A DNA stretch of 64,000 nucleotides from Paenibacillus amylolyticus (lineage in GTDB: Bacteria > Bacillota > Bacilli > Paenibacillales > Paenibacillaceae). The position numbers and the translations under genes are program-made. The notes below the pieces were generated by a model. It saw only the letters and a program-made list of their open reading frames with translations. It ran no database searches and was not told where the DNA came from. The stretch lies in assembly GCF_029689945.1 (NCBI RefSeq), contig NZ_CP121451.1, positions 3,782,001-3,846,000 on the forward strand. The letters run 5' to 3'. This document shows, in pieces, positions 1 to 9,551 of this stretch; positions within the stretch are counted from its first letter, which is position 1; every line of letters begins with the position of its first letter.

Positions 1-1893
1 TCGCATGTCGGACATCTATATGGGCGAGACGTATGATGCACGGATGGAGTCCGATTGGTCGGATTCATCCCAAGTGAACTGGTCACCCGTGAACATACTG
101 GAACATTCGAAGGATATCATCGTTGCGCAGGAAAATGTACCCGTCACTCAAGTGGAACAATTACAGCCAATCGCCTTGTTAACAACCCCACAGGGAGATC
201 GTGTATTAGACATGGGGCAAAATATGGTCGGTTGGGTGAGGTTCAGCATTCAAGGTGAGGGGGGCAGACGGTTGAACTGCACCATGCTGAGATATTGGAT
301 CGTGATGACAACTTTTACACTGATAATCTTCGGGCTGCCAAACAGTGTATTCGCTATACGTGCAAGGGGGAGGGAGTGGAAACATTTGAACCGCATTTTA
401 CATTCCAGGGGTTCCGATATGTGAAGCTGGTTGGTTTCCCGCAGCATGTCAGTCTGGATGAATTCACCGGCATAGTGCTGCATTCGGATATGGAGCAAAC
501 AGGTCAGTTCTCATGCTCCAGTCCACTGGTTAACCAACTGCATCACAATATATTGTGGGGGCAAAAGGGGAATTTTCTTGATGTTCCGACTGACTGTCCA
601 CAGCGGGATGAACGGCTCGGGTGGACCGGCGATGCACAGATGTTTGTCCGCACGTCTTCTTACCTCATGAACACGGCACCCTTTTTCACCAAGTGGTTGC
701 GGGATCTGGAAGCGGATCAGGGAGAAGATGGAGGCATTCCATTTTTCGTTCCGGATCTGAGAAGTTCCACGTCTGAAGGATGGGGTGACACCAGTCATTC
801 CTCAGCTGCTTGGGGTGATGCAGCAGTCATCTGTCCTTGGACCATCTATGAGATGTATGGGGACGCCAGACTACTGGCCGAGCAATATGAGAGTATGAAA
901 CGGTGGATCGAATACATTCACGTGCAGGGTGACGATCCGTATCTGTGGAACACGGGATTCCACTTTGGCGATTGGCTGGGGCTGGACTCCAAGCCCGATA
1001 GTTATGTTGGCGCAACGGACACGGATTATGTGGCAACGGCATTCTATGCCTATTCGGTTTCGTTAACTCAAAAAGCGGCTGAGGTGCTTGGAAAGACAGA
1101 TGATGCTGAATATTACAAGCAGTTGCATACAAACATTGTTCATGCCTTTCGAAATGAATTCGTGACGCCAGCCGGCAAAATTGCTGTTCCAACACAAACA
1201 GCGCATGTTCTCGCCCTGCAATTCAACCTGCTGGACGACAATGCCCGAACTCGTGCTGTTGATCAATTGGCGAAACTGGTGAAAGAGGCGGACAATCATC
1301 TTACTACAGGCTTTGTAGGCACGCCTTATCTGAATCCGGTGCTGAGTGACGCAGGTCTTCATGATCTGGCGTATACATTACTTTTTCAAGAGGATTATCC
1401 GTCCTGGTTATATCAGGTGACACAAGGCGCAACCACCGTCTGGGAACATTGGGATGGGATCAAAGAGGACGGCAGCCTCTGGAGTGCTGACATGAACTCC
1501 TTTAACCACTATGCGTACGGGGCAATTGGAGAATGGTTGTATCGTTATGTTGCTGGTATTCGCTCCGATGAACATCAGTCAGGATTCCGAATGGTGCATA
1601 TCGCGCCGCAACCCGGACCTGGACTGGATTGGGTGGAAGCGAGTTTGGAGACCATGTATGGTCCAGTTGCTTCAAGCTGGCATCGGCTGGGTGAGGGTGA
1701 GATGCAGATACGGGTGCATCTTCCTGTCAATACGAGAGGTAAGGTACGTCTTCCCGGAGCAGGTGCACAGACCGTTCTGGAGCAAGGGAAGCCGCTCGAT
1801 CAGGTAAGTGAAATTCAGGATATCCGTAGCATTGGAGAGGATCTTGAAGTCACACTTGGATCTGGAAGTTACCATTTCACGTACAAGAACTGA
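1..1893 (+). CDS. Alpha-L-rhamnosidase, GH78 (5' truncated by window edge, one frameshift)
   Basis: Hydrolyses terminal alpha-L-rhamnose from plant or microbial glycans. The start lies left of the window. The first part is read in frame 2 (MGETYDAR and GQNMVGWVRF are typical of the GH78 N-terminal beta domains). From about 265 it continues in frame 1, where the text reads on as HAEILDRDDNFYTDNLRAA. The break sits in a G6 run at 259-264; a seventh G joins the halves. The (alpha/alpha)6 catalytic part shows DCPQRDERLGWTGD, with the presumed acid Glu, and GATTVWEHWDG with the presumed base. A beta domain closes the protein at YHFTYKN. No signal peptide can be judged because the N-terminus is missing. 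Confidence 0.93.
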
Positions 1894-2061
1894 TCCATTT
1901 TGGATATAAAATGTCGAATAATGCTGAATAATGGTGTAATATAGCGAAAATAATATAAATAAAGATTGTATTACCCTCTCGTGCTGATTACAATGAAGCA
2001 TAGAATCTGGATTGCGGCCGGAAACTATCATCCCATATCAGTCACAAGTGAGGTCATCTTT

Positions 2062-3149
2062 ATGAATCAACCGGTTAATCGGCCCCGGCGTATTGCGTAT
2101 CTGGATCTCTATCGTGCTTTTGCCATCATGGCAGTGGTAGCCATTCATGCGACTTCAACAGCAGTTGCCCATTACCCCAAGCACACGTTAGATCATGATG
2201 TGTATTACTTCTGGAACACGTTCCTGCAATTTGCCGTTCCAGCTTTCCTGTTCCTGTCATCCCTGGTCTTGTTCTACAACTACAATGGCAAGGTGAATGA
2301 GAAGGGTTGGATGCTCGCTTTTTATAAGAAGCGTTTATTCTATGTATTTGTACCGTATGTGGTGTGGTCCCTTATCTACTTCGCCATCAAGCAGTTGCTT
2401 GCGGGCAAAGAACCTTTGACCCACGGTGCTCAATTTGCCAAGCAATTAATGATGGGAACCGCTCATACGCACTTGTACTTTTTTCTGATTATTCTTCAAT
2501 TTTATATCGTGTTTCCTTTACTTCTATCGCTTACACGCTATCATCTTTTTAATCGGTACTTGCCATTATTCTGTATTGCGGGCCAAGCGATTTTCTATGC
2601 ACTACATTTGCAGTTTCACTTCGAACGGACAGGAAGTTTGTTGCCCAGTTATCTGATTGTCATCGGATTTGGCGCATGGATTGGGCTGAACTTTGAATGG
2701 GCATTGAAGAAACTGTATATTTATCGTTACGTGCTTATCGCTGCGTTGTTGAGCGGGGGGCCATTTTCATATATGGTAATGCTTATATCAAAACCGCTTT
2801 CGCTGTATATCCGGTGGTAACCTATACCCTATTGTTCCTGTTCCGGAATCTGTATATGTTGTCTGCTTGCTTGCTCCTGCTGATCTTCAGTGAACGCATG
2901 GGCAGCGGCAAACATACTGAAGTTCGCAAAGCGACGCATGTACTGGACTCCTTGGGTACAGTTGCGTTCGGTGTATTCCTAATGCATCCACTCGTACTCC
3001 TCCTCTGGAGACGTGAATTCACAGATGAACTGGCTCGACATTTCAGCCTGGGTATCATTCTATCTTATGTTGTGGCGCTCCTGATCTCGTGGATCTGTGC
3101 AATGGGATTGCGCCGGATGAAGTGGGGATGGGTACTGATTGGACGTTAG
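2062..3149 (+). CDS. Acyltransferase-3 family membrane protein (one frameshift)
   Basis: Multi-pass membrane acyltransferase of the kind that O-acetylates sugars or surface polymers. The start at ATG 2062 gives MNQPVNRPRRIAYLDLYRAF, followed by a membrane segment with the family His in VVAIHATS. About ten hydrophobic segments follow. The first frame ends falsely near 2820. The second frame supplies the last part, from the IFIYGNAYIKTAFAVYPVV segment to the end at 3149. The join is a G6 run at 2755-2760 that is one base short. The substrate is not visible. It is separated from the rhamnosidase gene by about 170 bases and followed by a strong terminator. Confidence 0.85.
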
Positions 3150-3209
3150 GTTAAAATAAACAGATGCCAGTTGAGATAAGGGTTTCAAGTCTTCAAGTGT
3201 TCTAATCTG

Positions 3210-3264
3210 GTACCCATACACTACACACGTTCAGAAAGAAGTGTGCAGTGTATGGGTACTTTTT
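3210..3264 (+). terminator. Rho-independent terminator after acyltransferase
   Basis: A 19-base arm at 3210-3228 pairs with 3241-3259 with one mismatch. It encloses a 12-base loop and is followed by TTTTTATTTT. It separates the acyltransferase from the biosynthetic cluster. Confidence 0.88.
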
Positions 3265-3323
3265 ATTTTAGCGAATTATGGTGACAAACCATGCCTCGAC
3301 ATCGTATTGTTTACTTCTACAGA

Positions 3324-3352
3324 TTATGATCAATTTCACATTTATGTATAAT
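3324..3352 (+). promoter_or_regulatory. Candidate promoter of the cluster regulator
   Basis: TATAAT at 3347-3352 is a perfect -10 about 80 bases upstream of the AraC-type start. The -35 at about 3324 (TTATGA) is poor, which would fit a promoter that needs an activator. Nothing else stands out in 3265-3429, which is AT-rich. Confidence 0.35.
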
Positions 3353-3429
3353 TTTGTTGATTTCAATCTGGAAATCAACTAACATTTAATAAAACATTCC
3401 AAATTCTTCAAATGGGAGGGCGACTTTTG

Positions 3430-4227
3430 ATGACATGGAATTTGTACAGCATGATGCCCAAAATGATAATGGCTCCCGGCTATTCCGAGGCAATATGTAC
3501 AGAGCCCAATAGAATAATGGTAGCGTTTACCGAGCAGTCTTTTGAAACGAAGTATCGTGACACCTTGTACCACATTTCCTCCAGGGACTTGTTCGTGGGC
3601 AACGATATCCTCCTGTTAAACCGATTATCAGTACCTGTCGTAATCAACGTTCTGACCTTGGAGAACTTGCCTAAAATGCGCTTCGGTTTTCCAATGGTAT
3701 TGTCCAGACAAGACGACGGAGTTAAGCTGTTTGTGAAATTCGTAATAGAGATGTTCGGACAGAGCGCTTTCCAACCTGAGTACAGCAAACAACTATCCCT
3801 TCAATTCACAGAATTTTTAAATATGTACCGGATGATGAATCAGAGCACCGATAATCTGAAAGGCAAAATTGACAACCGATTAATTATCATTCATCGCATG
3901 ATACGAAGTCAATATTCGGAGCCGCTTACTCTTGAAGACATGGCAGCACGAATTGGCTGTAATCCGGTTTATTTAAGTAACACATACAAGAAAGTATTCG
4001 GGTGTTCACCCATTAAATCTCTTCAGAAAATCAGGGTACAAAAGGGACGTGAACTGCTTAAGCATACCGATCTGACGATCAATGAAATAACGAAGTCTGT
4101 CGGTTATATCTCTAGTTCACAGTTCGCCGGTTACTATAAAAAATATTACGGGCTCTCTCCAAGTGAATATCGTAAACATCTGTGCAATAAGAGCAGGGAG
4201 GAAATCAGTGATGGAACAAGTAGCTAA
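3430..4227 (+). CDS. AraC-family transcriptional regulator of the biosynthetic cluster
   Basis: DNA-binding regulator of about 265 residues. The start at ATG 3430 has GGAGGG nine bases upstream; an ATG at 3412 overlaps that site and is less likely. The C-terminal third carries two helix-turn-helix units: LTLEDMAARIGCNPVYLSNT, then TINEITKSVGYISSSQFAGY with the closing Y...GLSPSEYRK signature. The N-terminal half is an unrecognised sensing domain without an evident cupin motif. It is the first gene of the cluster and its 3' end overlaps the first carrier-protein gene by 17 bases, so it is probably co-transcribed with its targets. Confidence 0.85.
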   Translation: MTWNLYSMMPKMIMAPGYSEAICTEPNRIMVAFTEQSFETKYRDTLYHISSRDLFVGNDILLLNRLSVPVVINVLTLENLPKMRFGFPMVLSRQDDGVKLFVKFVIEMFGQSAFQPEYSKQLSLQFTEFLNMYRMMNQSTDNLKGKIDNRLIIIHRMIRSQYSEPLTLEDMAARIGCNPVYLSNTYKKVFGCSPIKSLQKIRVQKGRELLKHTDLTINEITKSVGYISSSQFAGYYKKYYGLSPSEYRKHLCNKSREEISDGTSS

Positions 4228-4468
4228 TTCGATGATTACAGCAAAAATCATTCAGATTGTTCACCATATACTTGGATATCACTTGGACATTCCTCTGGAT
4301 GAGCGACTAGAAAATCTCGGGTTCGACTCCATAAAGTATATTTCACTAATTGTTGCACTAGAAGAGGAGTTTGGTATTACTTTTCGGGACGAGGATCTAT
4401 TGTATGAATGTTTTGCTACAGTTGAACAGATCGAGTGGAGAATATCGGGTATGGTATCTTCTTCATAG
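4211..4468 (+). CDS. Acyl/peptidyl carrier protein 1
   Basis: An 85-residue free-standing carrier protein. The start at ATG 4211 has GGGAGGA eight bases upstream. The phosphopantetheine site is Ser40 in NLGFDSIKYISL, followed by the usual acidic helix (ALEEEFGITF). It lies inside the 3' end of the regulator gene and just before a ligase gene, so it is the natural partner of that ligase. No condensation or ketosynthase domain is linked to it. Confidence 0.88.
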   Translation: MEQVANSMITAKIIQIVHHILGYHLDIPLDERLENLGFDSIKYISLIVALEEEFGITFRDEDLLYECFATVEQIEWRISGMVSSS

Positions 4469-4498
4469 AAATAACAGCAAAAACAGGAACAGGGATTT

Positions 4499-4613
4499 AT
4501 GTTCAAGGTCGTACAATTAACTTCTATTTGCCAAACAACATATTAACGATATGTTATGCGACCACTGTATCACTGAAATCGTGCAAGATAAACACTGCGC
4601 ACTCATGGAATGA
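4499..4613 (+). CDS. Possible small Cys/His peptide of about 38 residues (frameshifted, uncertain)
   Basis: The 154-base gap between carrier protein 1 and the ligase is unusual in a cluster whose genes otherwise touch. An ATG at 4499 follows AGGGA and reads MFKVVQLTS. One base later the neighbouring frame reads LFAKQHINDMLCDHCITEI and then VQDKHCALME to a TGA at 4611-4613, nine bases before the ligase start. If one base is missing near 4525, as in many genes here, a 38-residue peptide with three Cys and three His would fill the gap. No homologue is recognised. It may be chance. Confidence 0.25.
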
Positions 4614-4622
4614 GGGTCTGAA

Positions 4623-6119
4623 TTGAAACGATTATGTGAGTTGTTAGATCAGTCAGAACAACGATATCCGCATAAAGCAGCTTTGATCACAGACGAAGGC
4701 CATTTTACTTATAGTCAACTAAGTCAGGAGAGGGATCGTATATCCGCTTATCTGCAAGTCTGCGGTGTAAAAGCAGGCGAGCGAATCATACTGCTTTTGC
4801 CTCATGGCAAATTTATCGTCTCATCCATTTTTGCCGCCTCCAGGCTTGGAGCAACATACATTCTCCTGCATGAGAGTACGACGAGATATCAATTGGACTA
4901 CATTGTTAAAGATTCGCAAGCTTCCTATCTGCTAACGACCGATGCATTTGTTGAAAAGTTGGCGATGTCCTCGTATATGGAGATTAAAGTCATAACAGAA
5001 AATGACGTGACCGCACATGCAATACAGCCTAGCAGATCAGATGACCCGGAGTACGAAGATGGCTCTGATACTAGTAATGAAGTTGCCTGTTTGTTGTATA
5101 CATCGGGAAGTACAGGCCGGCCCAAGGCCGTGGTATCACACCATTCCAGCATGCTTTTTGTACTGGAGAGCATTCAGTCTTGCCTGAATATAGAATCAGA
5201 TGACGTAATCGGCAATTTTCTTCCGTTGTCTTTTGATTACGGGATGTACCAGGTTTTTCTGGCTTTTAATCAACATGCAACGATAGCCTTGGGTCAGCGA
5301 TCTGATGTAGGTCCGGCGCTCATTCAAAAAATTAGGGAATGGGGTATTACCGGTTTACCGATTGTACCCAGCATGGGTGAAGCGCTGATCAAACTTATGC
5401 GCAGACAGATGACACAATTACCGGAGATTCGTTTCATTACCAATACAGGAGTCTGCACTTCCCCAAACTTATGTAAACGAATTCAATACATTTTTCCCGA
5501 ATGCGCGGCTACATCTGATGTATGGACTAACGGAGTGTAAACGGGTCTCCATCCTTCAGCCGGAATTTCTCGCTGATAAACCGGGTTCTGTCGGAACATC
5601 TCTTCCGGGTACAAGCTGCACCGTGATCGATGAAAGAGGCATGCAACTGCCACCATATAAGGTGGGCGAATTGGTTGTGCATGGTCCTCATGTCATGATG
5701 GGTTACTGGAATGACCCGCAACGAACAGAGCACGTTTTTCGAAATATGGACTCTCCTGAGCGGAGCCTGCATACGGGGACTACTTCTGGATGGACGATGA
5801 AGGTTTCTTGTATTTCTACGCTCGTAAGGATGATATGTACAAGCAGAATGGCTTTCGCATAAGTCCTACGGAGATCGAACTGGCAGCAGTAGATATCGAT
5901 GGTGTCGAACAAGCGGCGCTGGTACTGACCGGTGACGATGCTGTGCCTATTCTTGCAGTAAGTTCTACACGGCCTGTGGAAAGCATACTCGACGAATTAC
6001 GATTGCGGCTGGAAGATTATAAGATGCCATCTCAGATCTATGTCACAGACCAGTTACCTTTAACTTCAAACGGTAAAATTGATAAAAACAAGCTGAAAAC
6101 AGACCTGGAGAAGGAGTGA
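4623..6119 (+). CDS. AMP-forming acyl/aminoacyl ligase A (two frameshifts)
   Basis: Activates a carboxylic or amino acid as its adenylate and loads a carrier thiol. The start is TTG 4623 with GAGGG six bases upstream. The three pieces rejoin as one protein of about 500 residues. It carries the core LLYTSGSTGRPKAVVSHHS motif, MYGLTECKR (adenine-binding), and a small C-terminal domain with RKDDMYKQNGFRISPTEIEL and the terminal lysine motif PLTSNGKIDKNKL. The first break is at the T5C3 run 5491-5498, after which FPNARLHLMYGLTE is restored. The second is at G4 5775-5778, restoring LHTGDYFWMDDEGF. The stop overlaps the next start. It resembles EntE/DltA-size stand-alone ligases; the substrate is unknown but the neighbouring decarboxylase suggests an amino acid. 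Confidence 0.85.
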
Positions 6120-7392
6120 AGCGTTTGAACTATGAAGCGTTGCGGTCGAAATACGGCAGTCCGCTATATGTATACGACTTGAATATTCTTCGCCAATCCT
6201 GCAATAGGTTGAGAGATGCATTACCCGAGTCTTCGATGTTGTATTACTCGCTAAAGGCGAATCCTCACCCTGCAATTGTTAAGCAGTTGTTAGATTTGGG
6301 GTGCAGGGCCGAAGTTTCATCGCTGGGTGAGCTGAATACCGTGTTAGAAGCCGGAGGATTACCCCGAGATGTATTGTACACTGGTCCAGGAAAGAGCGAA
6401 TTGGAATTGAAGATGGCTGTTGCACAGGGGGTACAATGGTTCTCGGTAGAATCAATGCAGGAGCTGGAAAGATTAAGGTCGGTAGTGCCTTCTGGTACAC
6501 CTCCAATTCAAGTCATTATGCGAATCAATCCCGATCAGGGCTTGGCTGATGCTGGACTGGCCATGACGGGCACACCCTCTCAATTTGGAACGGATGAGCA
6601 GAAGCTTTTGCGAGAACTGAGGGAAGTGCAGGAATGCGACGAAATTCGTATTGCCGGGTTTCATATTTTTAATGGCAGCAATACGGCGAGTGCAGAGAGA
6701 CTTGCGGAATCTTTTCTCTCATGCATCCAGGTGATCGCCAGAATATCCAAGGAGACCGGAATACAACTGCAATTCGTGGATTTAGGAGGCGGATTTGGAC
6801 ATCCCTATGCTGTGTCAGGCACGCCACCGAATTTTAGTGGAATCAAGGTCCAACTGGAGACTGCACTCGATGAGTATATGCCGGGATGGAGAACGGGTGA
6901 GCCTGTTATAGCATACGAGTCCGGACGATATCTTCGGCCGCATGCGGTGTTCTGGTTAGCTCGGTTGTGGATATCAAGGAAAGCAAGGGCAGCCGTTATA
7001 TCGTCCTGGACAGCGGCATTCACCATCTGGGCGGGATGTCGGGGCTTGGACGCATACCACGTGTACAGTATGACATCATGCCCGTCACAGAGAAGACCGA
7101 CACTCATCCGCAGAAGACCCACATTGTAGGACCGCTGTGCACCCCGCTTGATTTTTTTAACAAAAACGCAATCATGCCTTCCTTACAATTGGAAGAGCAG
7201 GTCTACATTCCGAATGTTGGGGCTTATGGGATTACTGCCAGTTTATTGGGATTTCTGAGCAGGGACATTCCCGTTGAAATAGTGGTGGATGAAGGTAACG
7301 TGAAGCATGTATCACATCTTGCTCTGACACGAAGAACGCATCTGAATGAAATGAATGAAATGTATGAAGGGAGGGCTATTCATGAGCATTGA
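6116..7392 (+). CDS. LysA/ODC-type PLP-dependent decarboxylase (one frameshift)
   Basis: Fold-type III PLP enzyme that decarboxylates an amino acid, here probably a carrier-bound one. The PLP lysine is Lys47 in YYSLKANPHP. The phosphate loop is FVDLGGGFG. The C-terminal beta domain has YIVLDSGIHHLGG and the active-site Cys in VGPLCTPLDFF. The break lies near 6931-6935; one added base restores ESGRYLSAACGVLVSSVVDI. GPLCTPLD is typical of the decarboxylases that sit beside acyl ligases and carrier proteins (exosortase-associated type, and VinO or BtrK in antibiotics) rather than of diaminopimelate decarboxylase of lysine synthesis. It overlaps the ligase stop and the next carrier gene. Confidence 0.86.
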
Positions 7393-7624
7393 ACAAATTA
7401 AACATGAAGTTGCTGTGCTGGTAAAGCAGAAAATTCATCGTGATCTGGAGATGACGGACGATCTGAAAAGTGCAGGTCTTGATTCTATGAAAGCGATTGA
7501 TTTGCTGCTGGAGCTGGAGGAGAAGTTTGAAATGACTATTCCCGACGAGTACATGATTAATGATACGTTTGCTTCCATGAGCAACATTGTGAACATGATC
7601 CATACATTGCAACAAAATGCTTAG
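7382..7624 (+). CDS. Acyl/peptidyl carrier protein 2
   Basis: An 80-residue free-standing carrier protein. The start at ATG 7382 has AGGGAGG seven bases upstream. The attachment Ser35 is in SAGLDSMKAIDLLLELEE. The gene overlaps the decarboxylase by 11 bases, so the two are translationally coupled, which supports a carrier-bound substrate for that enzyme. Confidence 0.88.
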   Translation: MSIEQIKHEVAVLVKQKIHRDLEMTDDLKSAGLDSMKAIDLLLELEEKFEMTIPDEYMINDTFASMSNIVNMIHTLQQNA

Positions 7625-7653
7625 CTTTTCGATTAGGGGCGAGGGAGGATGCC

Positions 7654-8414
7654 ATGGACGTACTTTTCATTTATAGCGGAAAGGGCGGAGTCGGGAAATC
7701 CACTTTCGCCGTAAATCTAGCATATTCATTACGAGGGTTGAGAGTAGGACTGTTTGATGCAGATTTTGAAGGGCCAAGTATACCTACCATGGTGTCCGGA
7801 ATTGAAGAAGAGCCGATGGTAGCAGAAGGGCTGGGAATTCACCCGGGAACCTACGCAGGTATACGCATCTCTTCCTCTGGACTGATTGAAAACAACGGCC
7901 TCAGCAGATCTCTTTCAGGCAAATATTTGGAAGGCGCGTTGGATCAGTTACTGATAAAAGCCTGTTGGGATGTGGATCTATTAATCGTCGATATGCCTCC
8001 AGGCACTTCCGAGATTCACCATCAACTGCTTCGTCTGTTGCAAGGACGGTGCCTGCTGATTACAACGCCTCAGACAGTAAGCTTTGCAGATACGCAGAAA
8101 GGGATCGACTTGATGCGACGGATGGAGGTTCCGCTGCTTGGTATCGTCGAAAATATGTCTCAGTTCCAATGTGAATGCTGCGGACATTCCACTGCGATCT
8201 TTTCGGGGATACAGATGGCATGCTGGCTGTTCCGAACGGTCTGCAAGTGCTCGACAGGTTTCCTATAATACCTGAAATTAGCGCGAAGGGGAACGAAGGC
8301 ATTCCCTTTGTACTTGCAAATCCGGATCATCCTGTGAGTACACGAATGGCCGGACTTGGACGTCAATTAGTTATTTTGTTCACACAAAAGTTCAACACAT
8401 GGAGGGTTCACTAA
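7654..8414 (+). CDS. Mrp/NBP35-type P-loop ATPase, iron-sulfur carrier-like (one frameshift)
   Basis: ATPase of the Mrp/ApbC group, which carry and transfer Fe-S clusters. Visible are the deviant Walker A SGKGGVGKSTFAVNLA, DADFEGPSIPTM (compare DADIYGPS in Mrp), DMPPGTSEIH, and the CxxC cluster site in QFQCECCGH. The reading frame breaks at the T4 run 8200-8203. One more T restores IFFGDTDGMLAVPNG and the usual end (IPFVLANPDHPVS). The N-terminal DUF59-like domain of housekeeping Mrp is absent: the protein starts at the P-loop domain, at ATG 7654 behind GGGAGG. Its presence in a biosynthetic operon is unusual, and no Fe-S enzyme is evident nearby. Confidence 0.82.
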
Positions 8415-8446
8415 GGGTTTTACTTTGGTCAAAGGGGAGGATGCCG

Positions 8447-9526
8447 TTGCTAAAACCGTTAGAGCTCAGCAGAGGACTTATCCCGGAGGATATGCTATCG
8501 CAAGCATTAGAGCAGTACGGCATCATGGAATACACAACGTACCCTTATCTCAACATGAATGGTACTGTCGTTCCGATAAACCGGGTTTCGGAGACATCCA
8601 GGAAAGCCCTCGTTGAAGATCAAGAGGGAAACCTGTACTTTTTGAAAGAAATCCCTTGGTACATCCGATCCATTGAGCACGCCGTGAGCATAATTCAGCT
8701 CCAGCATGAGCTGGCTCTGAAAGCGGTTCGGGTCCCTGCCGTTCAGTTAACTGCATCCAGGGAGCTGATTGTACATGCGGGTAATCAAAGTACATTGTAC
8801 CTGCAATCGTATATACCAAACGGCTCGATGTATAATGCCAAGCCTCAACAGATACGTGCTGCCGGGGCGGTATTGGGTGAATTTCGGACAAAGGCTGCGT
8901 CCGCATATGCACTTCAGAGACTGAAGTTGCCCAAGCAATCTCCGTATGCTTCCACAAAAGATGTACTTGTACTTTTGCTTAAAAAGTACATGCAGAAACG
9001 CAATGAAATGAGTCAAGAGGACCAGAAGGAAGTACAGCGTTATGTCCAGGTTTGCAAGAAAATGGTAGACGAGTGGTCTGTTCAGCACGCTGACACAGCA
9101 GAAGCGGTGACATCGATTGCGCACGGAGACGTGAATCCGATGAATTTCATTTTCTCATCCGATGGTTCGGTATCGGCGCTGATTGATTTTGACAATGCAT
9201 GCTTCACCGATTCTCTTGTGGATCTGGCTGAAGGATTGCTTACTTTTTCCGGCATCACCTACCGAACCGGCAGCTCGCGTTTTGAAGCTGTTCATGAATT
9301 GGAACCTCAGCCGTTCCAGCAATTTCTTGAAGGTTATCAAGAACATCATTCTCTGCTGGCCGAAGAGATCTCGGTACTACCTCTGTTAATGGGCACAACG
9401 TGCATCAGGCTGGCAAGTCTTGGTCTTATTCGAGGGGATTGGCCTGTCTCCTCGGCGAGTATGCACATGGATAACATTCGGAATGTCGTGAAGACCTCGC
9501 AAGCGTATTTGAGTGAGAATTACTGA
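8447..9526 (+). CDS. APH/CotS-fold phosphotransferase
   Basis: Protein-kinase-fold small-molecule kinase of about 359 residues. It shows the catalytic loop IAHGDVNPMNFIF (HGDxxxxN) and the metal-binding LIDFDNA (compare IDFD/IDWE). The best start is TTG 8447, with GGGGAGG six bases upstream; ATG 8399 in the same frame has no ribosome site. The N-lobe Lys may be in NLYFLKEIPW. Family members phosphorylate aminoglycosides, homoserine, choline or spore-coat sugars. Here it could phosphorylate an intermediate, or the product as self-protection; the sequence does not decide. Confidence 0.8.
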   Translation: MLKPLELSRGLIPEDMLSQALEQYGIMEYTTYPYLNMNGTVVPINRVSETSRKALVEDQEGNLYFLKEIPWYIRSIEHAVSIIQLQHELALKAVRVPAVQLTASRELIVHAGNQSTLYLQSYIPNGSMYNAKPQQIRAAGAVLGEFRTKAASAYALQRLKLPKQSPYASTKDVLVLLLKKYMQKRNEMSQEDQKEVQRYVQVCKKMVDEWSVQHADTAEAVTSIAHGDVNPMNFIFSSDGSVSALIDFDNACFTDSLVDLAEGLLTFSGITYRTGSSRFEAVHELEPQPFQQFLEGYQEHHSLLAEEISVLPLLMGTTCIRLASLGLIRGDWPVSSASMHMDNIRNVVKTSQAYLSENY

Positions 9527-9551
9527 ACCCACAAGGGGAGGGAGGTTGGAC

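Noticed and set aside
1..1893. Pseudogenised rhamnosidase
   Set aside because: The only defect is a G6 run one base short, the same defect seen in essential genes of this sequence.
4435..4626. 63-codon open frame between carrier protein 1 and ligase A
   Set aside because: It begins inside the carrier-protein gene, has no ribosome site and its composition is not protein-like. The alternative small peptide in the other frames is reported with low confidence.
5491..5862. Programmed ribosomal frameshifting in ligase A
   Set aside because: No slippery heptamer with downstream structure is present, two different shifts would be needed, and the shifts match the homopolymer error pattern.
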